In this document: in pieces, positions 35,919 through 43,390 of the stretch
How the letters are laid out: every line of letters begins with the position of its first letter
Position numbering within the stretch: the first letter of the stretch is position 1
Source: a virus
Virus record (IMG/VR): IMGVR_UViG_3300034101_001322
Span: 30,530 to 94,529 of that record
Reading direction: 5' to 3' (one strand)
DNA: 64,000 nt
Made by a program: the position numbers and the translations under genes
Notes under the pieces: generated by a model
Database searches by the model: none
What the model saw: only the letters and a program-made list of their open reading frames with translations
What the model was told of the DNA's origin: nothing

Positions 35919-37619
35919 ATGAATTCATTTCAAAAAATTGCCCTAGGTCTTGCTGCAGCGATGTCCTTTGGCGTTCTATCCGCAATCCCGACGAATGCTG
36001 CCGTGATTGCACCTACTTTAACAATTGATTCTGCAACAGATACAATTGTGGCTGGAGAGACTGCAACTGCAGTAGTTACTCTGTCATTTATTTCAGAGAC
36101 AGCAGCAGATACAGCAACAGTGCTATCTGCAATGTTTTCTCAGCCAACGGGTTCAGCAAAGACTGCAACCCTAACAGTTCTTGAAACAACAACCGCTACA
36201 GTAGCAGTTGCTGCAGGAAATCTTTCTGCAGATGTAAACTCAACAGTAGGAACGCCAGGATATGTGACTGCAAAGTTCACAGTGTCATTGGTTGCACCAA
36301 CAGTTGCAGGTACATACGAAGCAAGAATCATTACAACTCGCCCAGCAACTGGTCCATCCGTTGCATGGACAGTTACAGTTAAGGCAGCGGATCTAACTCC
36401 TTCTGCTTCAACAACAACTTCAATCCTTAATGCTGGAGAGGTTACAACCGCAACAACAGATGCAGTTGTCTTTGCACCAAAGGCTACTTCAACAGATGCA
36501 GCAGCGGTAATCGTTGTTACACCTAAGAATGCAGCAGGCGGAGCAGCAACAGAGTCAATTCTTGCTACGATCTCAGGGTCTGGTCTTATTGGATTTGGCA
36601 CAAACGCTACAACAATGTCTGCTACAGGTCGTGCACTTGTAATTCCTAACGGAAATCACATTGGTGTATTTGCTGACGGTACAGCAGGAGTAGGAACAAT
36701 TACTCTTACAACTCCTTCAGGTACAGTACTTGCAACAGAGCAGGTAACATTCTATGGTGACATTGCTACAATCGTGGCAACTCCAGTTAAGTCTGTTATT
36801 GCAGTAGGGGCAAATACAACTACTGTAAAGGCAGTTGCTAAGGATGCTTCTGGCGTAACAGTTGGAGCAGGAACACTCTATGCTTATTCATCAGATGTAG
36901 CAGTTGTTAGCGATTCAGCAACAGCAGCAACAATCGTAAATGGTGAGGCAGTATTCACAATTACTGGTGTTAAGGCTGGTGGAGTTGCAATCACAGTTAA
37001 GAATGCAACAGGAACTATTGTTTCTACTCCAGTGGCTACTCGTGTAGAGGGAACTGCAGCAACAGTTAAGTTGGCTTTTGATAAGGCTGCATATCTCCCA
37101 GGAGAAGCAGCAACACTTAAGGTAACAGTACTCGATGCAGCAGGTCTTCCATTATCTGGTAAGACGCATGCTAATCTATTTGCAACAGGTGGAATCGCAT
37201 CTACTTATGCATTTGGTTCAGGCTCAGATGTTCTTACAGCAACATCAATCACAACTGATACAGAAACAGTAAAGTCATATAAGGTATTTATGCCTTTGAC
37301 AGAAACTGTTGTAACAGTATCAGCAACAGGTGGAACATCTCTTCCTCTTGCTGGTCAGGTTATTGTAACAGCAACTGCTAATGTATCTAACCCAGCATCT
37401 AAGGCTTCTGAAGAGGCTGCTGCTGCTGCTAAGGCAGCAACTGATGCAGCAATCGCTGCTTCAAAGGCTGCAGACGCTGCTACAGAGCAAGCAAAGGCTG
37501 CTGCAGATGCAGTTGCCAAGTTGTCTGCAGATGTTGCAACATTGATTGCAGCACTTAGAAAGCAGATTACAGCATTAACTAACTTGGTGATTAAGATCCA
37601 AAAGAAGGTTAAAGCATAA
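35919..37619 (+). CDS. Secreted surface-layer-like protein with Ig-like repeats
   Basis: 566 residues with AAGGAG ribosome site. Signal peptide residues 1-28 (basic start, LGLAAAMSFGVLSAI, cleavage after PTNA/A). The mature part is Thr/Ala/Val-rich with bacterial-Ig-like repeats (KASGV... near 300, a BIG2-type unit ending VTVKNATGTIVSTP). C-terminus from 489 is an Ala-rich coiled coil ending KIQKKVKA, like the anchor of host cell-surface proteins. Phage virion proteins rarely carry signal peptides, so this is likely exported onto the infected cell. Strong terminator follows. Confidence 0.7.
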   Translation: MNSFQKIALGLAAAMSFGVLSAIPTNAAVIAPTLTIDSATDTIVAGETATAVVTLSFISETAADTATVLSAMFSQPTGSAKTATLTVLETTTATVAVAAGNLSADVNSTVGTPGYVTAKFTVSLVAPTVAGTYEARIITTRPATGPSVAWTVTVKAADLTPSASTTTSILNAGEVTTATTDAVVFAPKATSTDAAAVIVVTPKNAAGGAATESILATISGSGLIGFGTNATTMSATGRALVIPNGNHIGVFADGTAGVGTITLTTPSGTVLATEQVTFYGDIATIVATPVKSVIAVGANTTTVKAVAKDASGVTVGAGTLYAYSSDVAVVSDSATAATIVNGEAVFTITGVKAGGVAITVKNATGTIVSTPVATRVEGTAATVKLAFDKAAYLPGEAATLKVTVLDAAGLPLSGKTHANLFATGGIASTYAFGSGSDVLTATSITTDTETVKSYKVFMPLTETVVTVSATGGTSLPLAGQVIVTATANVSNPASKASEEAAAAAKAATDAAIAASKAADAATEQAKAAADAVAKLSADVATLIAALRKQITALTNLVIKIQKKVKA

Positions 37620-37635
37620 ACTAGTCCAACAATTA

Positions 37636-37669
37636 GGGGAGTCAGGAAACTGGCTCCCTTTTTTGTTTT
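37636..37669 (+). terminator. Rho-independent terminator with GAAA loop
   Basis: 10-bp stem (37636-37645 with 37650-37659) around a GAAA tetraloop, then TTTTT. Ends the terminase/surface protein transcript. Confidence 0.92.
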
Positions 37670-37675
37670 ATAAAA

Positions 37676-37684
37676 TGATATAAT
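37676..37684 (+). promoter_or_regulatory. Extended -10 promoter
   Basis: TGATATAAT with TATAAT at 37679-37684, just after the terminator; leader of about 45 bases to the AGGAG ribosome site at 37721. Confidence 0.7.
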
Positions 37685-37730
37685 AAGATTATTAGTCATG
37701 CTCACCACTACGACTATATAAGGAGAAAAA

Positions 37731-40310
37731 ATTAAAAATATACTAATCAAATCAGGATTAGTGGGGCTGCTTTTAACTCTTTGGATGATACTTTCTCCTG
37801 CAGAATATGCCCATGCTGATGAGGCTACTGTTCAGGTTAGCCCAAACCCAACTCCAAGTTCAGATCCAGCACCAGTTATAGTTGTAACAATTGCTTCAGT
37901 AGAAGAAAAAATAACTACTGCAGAAACAACACTACAGCAGGCTGCTGAAACTCAATCAACAACTATTATAACTACAATCCAGGCTAATGTTCCTAATACG
38001 GATACTCAGGCTGCTACAACAATTGCCACCACACAAGAGCCTATGGCTACAGCAGTAGCAGAGGCAACAACAAAGGTGCAGGAAGCCACTGCTGCCATAC
38101 AATCAGCAGAAACAGCAGTTGCTATCGCAGAAACAGCAAAGGCTGCAGTTGAAACTCAAGTAACTGTGGTGGCTGAGGCTACAACTAATTTAAATAATGC
38201 ACAGACTGCATTAGATGCAGTAACAAATCAAGTAACATCACAAACCGTGGTTGTTGCAGCAGATACACAAGCAGTAAATACTGCTACAGTAGCAGTTACG
38301 GCTCAGACAGCAGTTGTATCTACAGAAACTGCAGAACTAACTGCTCTGCAAAATACCCCTTCTGGATCAACAACATACACAACTCAAGGCTATGTAGCCC
38401 CTGTTGCTCCAGAAACTATAACAACAACTACTACAATTCTTCCTCCTATGTGGGATGCATCTACTAAAATTGAAACTCCATTTGATATAAAAATGGGAAA
38501 CACATTATATGAAGGTCAAGGAACAAATAGTCAAATCTATGTAACTTCTAAGGCAACCATTACTTTTGGTACAGGAGATCATAATTGGTGGGATTTTCCA
38601 GTAGGACCAAATATATCTGTTTATGCCTCTGACTTTATGAGTGCAGGTCCTGAAGCAAGTATTACTGTAACAACTACTGAAACAACACTAGCAGTTGATT
38701 GGGATCTTCATAGGTTTGGTGATAATAATGGTCCTATTACAAACGTTAATTGGACAATGACTGTTAACCCTACAACTGGGGAATGGACAGGTGTTGGAAC
38801 AGTGGCTGGAAATACAACAAACTTATATAACGGACCTCGTATTGGTGTTCGTGAAGTAGCAGGTGAAGAAGTTAGACCAATGACAAATGTATCAAACTCA
38901 GAATTAACAACTCAAATTGCAGATCAAACTGTGGTAGTTGCTACAGAAACTGCTGAATTAAATACATTAATTACAGAAAAAACAGTTGCTCAAACAAATC
39001 TTACAACAAGTACTACGATTTTAAATACATTGCAAGAACAAAAGACAACCGCAGAAGAAGTTGTTGTTGATAAAACAGAGGTTAAGGCAGCGGAAGTTGC
39101 TACATTAAATCAACTTACAGAAACTGCTACAGTAACAGTTCAAACAGCAGATGCCCTGGCTAATACTGCAACAACAAAAGTTAATGAAGCAGTTACTGCA
39201 ATGACAAATGCTACTCAGGTTACAGTTAATCATTATGCAGAACAAAGAGCAGCCGCTCAAGCAGAATCACAAAGACAGGCAGAAGAAGCAGCGGCACAAG
39301 CAGAGCGTGATGCTCAAATAGCAGAAGCAAGAGCAGCAGCAGCCGAAGCAGCAGCCGCACAAGCAGAAGCAAGTAGAGTGGCAGCAGAGAAAGCAGCAGC
39401 AGATGCAGCAGCAGAAGCAAAGGCTGCAGAAGAAGCAGCCTCTAAAGCAGAAGCAGATCGTGTAGCAGCAGAAGCGGCTGCAGCACAAGCAGAAGCCGAA
39501 GCACAGAAGGCAGAAGAAGATAGAATTGCTGCAGAAGAAGCAGCGGCACAAGCAGAAGCAGAGGCTAAGGAACAACAAGAAGCAGAAGCCCAAGCAGAAG
39601 CAGAAAGATTAGAAGCGGAAGCAGAAGCAGCACGACAGGCTGAAGAGGATGCTAAGGCAGAAGCAGAGGCAAAAGAAGCAGACGCAGAGGCTGCTAGACA
39701 AGCAGAAGAAGATGCCAAAGCAGAAGCGGAAGCAAAAGAAAAAGAATTAGAAGCAGCCAAGGCTGAAGAAGAAAAGGCTCAAGAAAAAAAGGAAGAGTTA
39801 GAAGAAATAATTAAAGAAGCCAAAGAAGGAAAAGAACTAACAGAAGAACAAAAAGAAGTTGTAGTAGAGGCATTGGTAGCAAGTCTTAAACCTGGAGAAT
39901 CAATATCAGCAGCAGAAGTAAAGGTATCTGGAGTTTCATATTCAGATCTTCCACCAGCAACACCAGTAGATGTTCGTACTGATGAAAATGGAAATGCTGT
40001 TGTGATTACTGCAGAAGTTGCTGCTCAGGTTGAATTACTGCAGGACCCAGGAGCCTTGGTAGAAGAATTATTTACAAATCCAGCAGCAGCCTTGGCTGCA
40101 TTTGGAAGCATAGGCGCAGATATGTCAGATGAAGAAAGAGAAGAAGCAACAGATATGGTTGTTGCTACAGTTGTAGCAGCAGGTGCAGCAATTAATGCAG
40201 CAGCAGTTGCCACAGGAGGAGCCACAGGTGGTGGTACAGGTGGTGGAGGAAGTTCTGGTGGAGGCTCAGGAGCCAACTCACCAGGTTCGAGAGGAGGAAG
40301 AAAATGGTAA
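37731..40310 (+). CDS. Secreted long coiled-coil surface protein, probable ATT start
   Basis: 859 residues if started at ATT 37731, which lies 6 bases after a perfect AGGAG. This start gives a proper signal peptide (KNILIK, hydrophobic core LVGLLLTLWMIL, cleavage AHA/DE); the GTG at 37761 would remove the basic n-region and has no ribosome site. Residues 50-215 coiled coil, 216-390 a beta domain (HNWWDFPVG, WDLHRFGDNN), 400-700 a very long Ala/Glu-rich coiled coil, 823-858 a Gly/Ser tail. An exported fibrous protein; may line the cell surface or act in late lysis. Confidence 0.65.
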   Translation: MKNILIKSGLVGLLLTLWMILSPAEYAHADEATVQVSPNPTPSSDPAPVIVVTIASVEEKITTAETTLQQAAETQSTTIITTIQANVPNTDTQAATTIATTQEPMATAVAEATTKVQEATAAIQSAETAVAIAETAKAAVETQVTVVAEATTNLNNAQTALDAVTNQVTSQTVVVAADTQAVNTATVAVTAQTAVVSTETAELTALQNTPSGSTTYTTQGYVAPVAPETITTTTTILPPMWDASTKIETPFDIKMGNTLYEGQGTNSQIYVTSKATITFGTGDHNWWDFPVGPNISVYASDFMSAGPEASITVTTTETTLAVDWDLHRFGDNNGPITNVNWTMTVNPTTGEWTGVGTVAGNTTNLYNGPRIGVREVAGEEVRPMTNVSNSELTTQIADQTVVVATETAELNTLITEKTVAQTNLTTSTTILNTLQEQKTTAEEVVVDKTEVKAAEVATLNQLTETATVTVQTADALANTATTKVNEAVTAMTNATQVTVNHYAEQRAAAQAESQRQAEEAAAQAERDAQIAEARAAAAEAAAAQAEASRVAAEKAAADAAAEAKAAEEAASKAEADRVAAEAAAAQAEAEAQKAEEDRIAAEEAAAQAEAEAKEQQEAEAQAEAERLEAEAEAARQAEEDAKAEAEAKEADAEAARQAEEDAKAEAEAKEKELEAAKAEEEKAQEKKEELEEIIKEAKEGKELTEEQKEVVVEALVASLKPGESISAAEVKVSGVSYSDLPPATPVDVRTDENGNAVVITAEVAAQVELLQDPGALVEELFTNPAAALAAFGSIGADMSDEEREEATDMVVATVVAAGAAINAAAVATGGATGGGTGGGGSSGGGSGANSPGSRGGRKW

Positions 40311-40483
40311 GAATAATAAAAAATATCTTAAAAGATTTGGTAGATCAGGCATGGACCCTTCTTGGAATGTTTATTGCCTGGGTAGTTTTAGACGGCAGTG
40401 CTAAAACAATCGTTGGCTATGGCATTATAGCCACAACTGGACTTTGGATTATTACTAGCCCTGCTAGAAATAAAGAAGAGTAG
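40304..40483 (+). CDS. Small two-span membrane protein, holin candidate
   Basis: 59 residues, strong GAGGAGGAA ribosome site inside the previous gene's end. Two membrane helices (TLLGMFIAWVVL and IVGYGIIATTGLWIIT) joined by a short loop, basic N-terminus and charged C-terminus (PARNKEE): the layout of class II holins. Endolysin lies 3.3 kb downstream, so other membrane genes compete for this role. Confidence 0.5.
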   Translation: MVRIIKNILKDLVDQAWTLLGMFIAWVVLDGSAKTIVGYGIIATTGLWIITSPARNKEE

Positions 40484-40489
40484 TATAAT
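40484..40489 (+). promoter_or_regulatory. -10 box for leaderless lipoprotein mRNA
   Basis: TATAAT at 40484-40489; the ATG at 40497 is 7 bases beyond, so the message probably begins at the start codon. No clear -35. Confidence 0.5.
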
Positions 40490-40496
40490 GAGACAT

Positions 40497-40706
40497 ATGA
40501 AAAAGTTCGTAGCCATTGCGTCAGCCACAATCTTGTCGCTAATGCTTACATCTTGCGGAATGTTAGAAAATAGATATCGCTATGAGTGCCATGACCCTGC
40601 TAACTGGTATAATAAAGAGTGTAATCCACCAGTCTGTTTAGCAGATGGATTATGCACTAAAGACATACTTGGTTTTGATCCTACGGAGGGTAGCGTAAAT
40701 GAGTAA
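40497..40706 (+). CDS. Small lipoprotein, possible superinfection-exclusion factor
   Basis: 69 residues from ATG 40497 (an ATG at 40488 overlaps the promoter). Signal peptide KKFVAIASATILSLM followed by lipobox LTSC with C20; the mature part is about 50 residues with four more cysteines (ECHD, ECNP, PVCLADGLCTK) likely in disulfides. A phage lipoprotein beside membrane and lysis genes could block receptors or aid lysis (spanin-like); neither is shown. Confidence 0.65.
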   Translation: MKKFVAIASATILSLMLTSCGMLENRYRYECHDPANWYNKECNPPVCLADGLCTKDILGFDPTEGSVNE

Positions 40707-41055
40707 AAAAAGATATACATCAGATGAATTAGATGCACGATTAAAGTTTTTTCTTGGCATGACATTAGGAACAATCCTTTTGTTTACAACTATGGGTATT
40801 TTGTATGCCCTTGTTTTTGTAACACAGCCAATTGGAGAGCAGTCAGAAAATGACAAGATGTTCTTTAATGTTTTGTCATCTGTAGCAACATTTATTACTG
40901 GCACACTTGCTGGTATTTTAATTGGTAAAAATAATAGTGGATCAGATGCTTCACAGCCTATGCAAACAAATGAATCTCAGTTTATTCAGTCATCTCAACC
41001 TGCACCTTCTGCGGTAGTTGATGAAATTGATGATCTTGAAGACTTTATAGATTAA
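40699..41055 (+). CDS. Two-span membrane protein with acidic tail
   Basis: 118 residues, GGAGGG ribosome site. Helix 1 (FFLGMTLGTILLFTTMGILY), helix 2 (FFNVLSSVATFITGTLAGIL) and a 45-residue Ser/Pro/Gln-rich tail ending in acidic DEIDDLEDFID. This layout is typical of actinophage membrane proteins near the lysis genes, often called holin-like. Overlaps the lipoprotein by 8 bases. Confidence 0.6.
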   Translation: MSKKRYTSDELDARLKFFLGMTLGTILLFTTMGILYALVFVTQPIGEQSENDKMFFNVLSSVATFITGTLAGILIGKNNSGSDASQPMQTNESQFIQSSQPAPSAVVDEIDDLEDFID

Positions 41056-41067
41056 TATAAACCATTC

Positions 41068-41097
41068 TTGACAACCCCTCTAGGGCAATGCTATACT
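41068..41097 (+). promoter_or_regulatory. Strong promoter for HslV-like gene
   Basis: TTGACA at 41068-41073, 18-base spacer, TATACT at 41092-41097 with TGC extension. A perfect 12-bp palindrome ATACTTAAGTAT (41093-41104) overlaps the -10 box and start site, so an operator is possible. Confidence 0.8.
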
Positions 41098-41120
41098 TAA
41101 GTATCGTATCTAGAGGGGTT
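41073..41120 (+). promoter_or_regulatory. Inverted repeat masking the ribosome site in read-through RNA
   Basis: Arms AACCCCTCTAG (41073-41083) and CTAGAGGGGTT (41110-41120) are perfect 11-bp inverted repeats. The right arm contains the GAGGGG ribosome site of the gene at 41126. The left arm is upstream of the transcription start, so only read-through transcripts would fold it and hide the ribosome site. Confidence 0.7.
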
Positions 41121-41125
41121 TCTTC

Positions 41126-41650
41126 ATGACTTGTATCGCTGTAGTAAAACAAGATGATAAAGTTTATATGGCTGGTGACAGAGGTGCATCTGATGATGGC
41201 ACTATTCTGGCACTAGATGCTCCCAAGGTTTGGAAGATTGGTCCGTATCTAATTGGATATGCTGGATCAATGGACGGAGAAAGAATTCGTTATAACTTTA
41301 AACCAACTGCTCCAAATATTAAAGATACAGATAAGTTTATGCAAACAAGGTTTATTAAAGAACTAAAAGAATTTTATAATGAGTTCTGGGTTGACACATC
41401 AAAAGATGGAGACCTTGGTTTAATTATTGCAGTTCGTGGAGAAATTTATGAGCACAGTTCTGCAGACATGTCTTTATCTAAATATACTATTCCATACCTT
41501 GCTATGGGGTCTGGTGCTGAGTATGCCTATGGTGTGTTATATGCAACAGATAAACAAAAGAATGCAAGAAATAGAGTTGTTTCAGCAGTAAGTGCAGCAG
41601 TTAAATTTAATCCATCATGCATGGGTCCAGTTGACGTAGTGAGCATTTAG
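41126..41650 (+). CDS. HslV/proteasome-beta-like Ntn peptidase
   Basis: 174 residues. After removal of Met, Thr1 is the N-terminal nucleophile; D17 (AGDRG) and K33 (APKVWKIG) fall at the exact positions of the HslV catalytic set, the GYAGS segment (43-47) and GSG (127-129) match the family's conserved glycines and serine. Length equals HslV (about 175) without propeptide. It should form a ring-shaped self-compartmentalised peptidase. No HslU or Mpa-type ATPase is in the window, so it may act alone, use a host ATPase, or be a diverged family member. Expressed from a strong promoter. Confidence 0.8.
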   Translation: MTCIAVVKQDDKVYMAGDRGASDDGTILALDAPKVWKIGPYLIGYAGSMDGERIRYNFKPTAPNIKDTDKFMQTRFIKELKEFYNEFWVDTSKDGDLGLIIAVRGEIYEHSSADMSLSKYTIPYLAMGSGAEYAYGVLYATDKQKNARNRVVSAVSAAVKFNPSCMGPVDVVSI

Positions 41651-41653
41651 GAG

Positions 41654-41659
41654 TATACT
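41654..41659 (+). promoter_or_regulatory. -10 box for leaderless small gene
   Basis: TATACT at 41654-41659, exactly 6 bases before the ATG at 41666; GGAG lies on the wrong side (overlapping) for use as ribosome site of a transcript started here. Confidence 0.6.
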
Positions 41660-41665
41660 TATAAT

Positions 41666-41848
41666 ATGATTAACGAAGAAGATAGTCTAGAGTTTGAAAT
41701 CTGGATTAACAATGGAATTGAGCGGGGATGGGTAACAGAACCGTTTTGTAACACTCATGAAGGAGATCCTTTTATGAGTGATGAAGAAGCACAAGAATGG
41801 GAAGAGGGCGGAGACCCTTGTCAGGTAGTAATTAAAATAAAGGAGTAA
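41666..41848 (+). CDS. Small acidic phage protein
   Basis: 60 residues. ERGWVTEPFCNTHEGDPF and EEAQEWEEGGDPCQVV carry two cysteines and a histidine, as in many small uncharacterised phage proteins with this spacing. Function unknown. Followed after two bases by the subtilisin gene. Confidence 0.5.
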   Translation: MINEEDSLEFEIWINNGIERGWVTEPFCNTHEGDPFMSDEEAQEWEEGGDPCQVVIKIKE

Positions 41849-41850
41849 GA

Positions 41851-42732
41851 GTGAAAAAAATAGCAGTGGGGTTAATTGCAGTACTTGGTTTAGTAGTATT
41901 ACAGCCAGCGTATGCAGAAGAAAAGAAGTCAATTGTAATCATTGACACAGCAGTAGACACAACATTACCACAACTAAGTGGAAAGATCGTACATGAGGTT
42001 TGCTTGATGGAAGAACTTCGTTGTCCAAACGGAAAGTCTTTCATGGAAGGTAAGGGATCTGCAACATTGCCAGCAACACAGGCATACTCTGGCGGATTTG
42101 CTCATGGAACAATCATGTCTTTAATTGCAACAAGTGTTAATCCAGATATCAACATTGTATTTATTCGTATTTATCCTATGGATAGAAAAGGAAATATTGC
42201 ATCATCTGCGACTAATGCAAATAGCACTGTAAAGCAGGCTCTTGATTGGGTAGTTAACAATAAGTCACGATTTAATATTGTTGGTGCATCTGTATCACTA
42301 GGTCATAGACCAGTAAGAAGTGGTGAAAACTATTGTGGAGTTAATAGATTTGATGCAGGACTAAGATCTTCTATTGTTAACTTACAAAACCTTGGTGTTG
42401 CATCAGTATTTTCTACTGGCAACAATTATGATAAGTCTAGAATTGATTATCCATCCTGTGTTTCAGAGGCAGTAGCAGTTTCATCTGTTGGTCCTAGAGG
42501 GAATACAGAACGATATGCAAATGATGCAAAGCAAGTAGACTTTTATGCTCTTGGTAATCACAATACCTCTTTAGGAACGGTCTCAGGAACATCTGCAGCA
42601 ACCGCTGCATTTACAGCGTACTGGGCAAAAAACTATAGGGGTAACTATCAAATGACATATGACTACATTAAGTCAGTTGCAATAACATCAGATACTAATA
42701 AAATCAATTCAGTTGTTGATGTTTTAAAGTAA
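41851..42732 (+). CDS. Secreted subtilisin-like (S8) serine protease
   Basis: 293 residues from a GTG start with AGGAG 5 bases upstream. Signal peptide (KKIAVGLIAVLGLVVLQPAYA, here summarised; cleavage after residue 22). Catalytic triad D32 (IIDTAVD), H85 (GGFAHGT) and S248 (SGTSAATA), with oxyanion Asn191 (STGNN). No propeptide is obvious: the Asp motif follows the signal peptide by about 8 residues, so folding may need no chaperone region. Four cysteines may pair. It would act outside the cell membrane, on host surface proteins or on the phage's own exported proteins. Confidence 0.88.
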   Translation: MKKIAVGLIAVLGLVVLQPAYAEEKKSIVIIDTAVDTTLPQLSGKIVHEVCLMEELRCPNGKSFMEGKGSATLPATQAYSGGFAHGTIMSLIATSVNPDINIVFIRIYPMDRKGNIASSATNANSTVKQALDWVVNNKSRFNIVGASVSLGHRPVRSGENYCGVNRFDAGLRSSIVNLQNLGVASVFSTGNNYDKSRIDYPSCVSEAVAVSSVGPRGNTERYANDAKQVDFYALGNHNTSLGTVSGTSAATAAFTAYWAKNYRGNYQMTYDYIKSVAITSDTNKINSVVDVLK

Positions 42733-42739
42733 AAGGTCT

Positions 42740-42815
42740 TGGTCTGTAACTCAGTTGGCAGAGTGAGAAACTGTTAATTTCTAAGTCGTAGGTTCGAGTC
42801 CTACCAGACCAGCCA
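42740..42815 (+). tRNA. tRNA-Asn (GTT)
   Basis: Full cloverleaf: 7-bp acceptor (42740-42746 with 42805-42811), 4-bp D stem, anticodon stem AGAAA/TTTCT with loop CTGTTAA, T arm GTAGG/CCTAC with TTCGAGT. Discriminator G and encoded CCA at 42813-42815. Confidence 0.95.
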
Positions 42816-42816
42816 A

Positions 42817-42890
42817 GCAGATATTGCATAGTGGTAGTGCGTAACCTTGCCAAGGTTAATGTGCGAGTTCGATTCTCGCTATCTGCTCCA
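42817..42890 (+). tRNA. tRNA-Gly (GCC)
   Basis: 7-bp acceptor GCAGATA/TATCTGC, anticodon stem TAACC/GGTTA with loop TTGCCAA, T stem GCGAG/CTCGC, encoded CCA at 42888-42890. One base after tRNA-Asn, so co-transcribed. Confidence 0.95.
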
Positions 42891-42896
42891 AATCTT

Positions 42897-42905
42897 TGAT
42901 ATAAT
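42897..42905 (+). promoter_or_regulatory. Extended -10 promoter for Hsp20 gene
   Basis: TGATATAAT with TATAAT at 42900-42905, right after the tRNA. Leader of about 50 bases with GAAAGGGGAA ribosome site before the ATG at 42961. Confidence 0.7.
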
Positions 42906-42960
42906 AGTATTGTACTGCCTACGGGGGTACATTAACTTATTCGCTTGAAAGGGGAATAAA

Positions 42961-43377
42961 ATGGTAACACAGTTCGCAATGGATCTATTCAATGATCCTT
43001 TTTTTATTGGCTTTAACAGAGAGTTAAGCCGTTTAAACACTGCACATAAAACAAATTCACAATCATATCCTCCATATGATCTTCTTAAACTAGATGAAGA
43101 TACATATAGACTTTCACTTGCAATTGCAGGGTTTACAAAGAATGATATCGATATCTCAGTAGATAATGGAACCCTTATCATTAAGGGTGAGATTGTTGAA
43201 GTAACAGATGCAGAAGTTGTTCACAAGGGTATTGCTGGTCGAAAGTTTGTTCGATCATTTGCTCTTGGAGAATATATGGAAGTAACTGGAGCAGACATGA
43301 AAGATGGAATGTTACACATCAATGTAGATCGTGTTGTTCCAGAAGAAAAGAAACCAAAAACAATTAAAATCAAGTAG
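42961..43377 (+). CDS. Small heat-shock protein, Hsp20 family
   Basis: 138 residues. Alpha-crystallin domain: YPPYDLLKLDEDTYRLSLAI, GFTKNDIDISVDNGTLIIKG, then GIAGRKFVRSFALGEYMEV, the A-x-x-x-G-x-L-like signature in KDGMLHINV, and C-terminal IKIK extension (I-x-I/V motif). Binds unfolding proteins without ATP. T4-like and cyanophages carry such proteins too. Own promoter suggests timed expression. Confidence 0.9.
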   Translation: MVTQFAMDLFNDPFFIGFNRELSRLNTAHKTNSQSYPPYDLLKLDEDTYRLSLAIAGFTKNDIDISVDNGTLIIKGEIVEVTDAEVVHKGIAGRKFVRSFALGEYMEVTGADMKDGMLHINVDRVVPEEKKPKTIKIK

Positions 43378-43383
43378 TACAAT
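43378..43383 (+). promoter_or_regulatory. Possible -10 box for the structured RNA
   Basis: TACAAT at 43378-43383, overlapping the stop of the Hsp20 gene; predicted start near 43391, the first base of the folded RNA. No convincing -35, hence weak. Confidence 0.4.
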
Positions 43384-43390
43384 ATAAGAT

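Noticed and set aside
36140-36601. 153-codon - strand frame opposite the surface protein
   Set aside because: Product is Val/Ala/Thr low complexity caused by the GCA/ACA-rich coding strand.
39226-39760. Several long open frames on the - strand opposite the Ala/Glu-rich coiled coil
   Set aside because: They are mirror images of a GCA/GAA repeat; low-complexity Leu/Cys/Ser products, no ribosome site.
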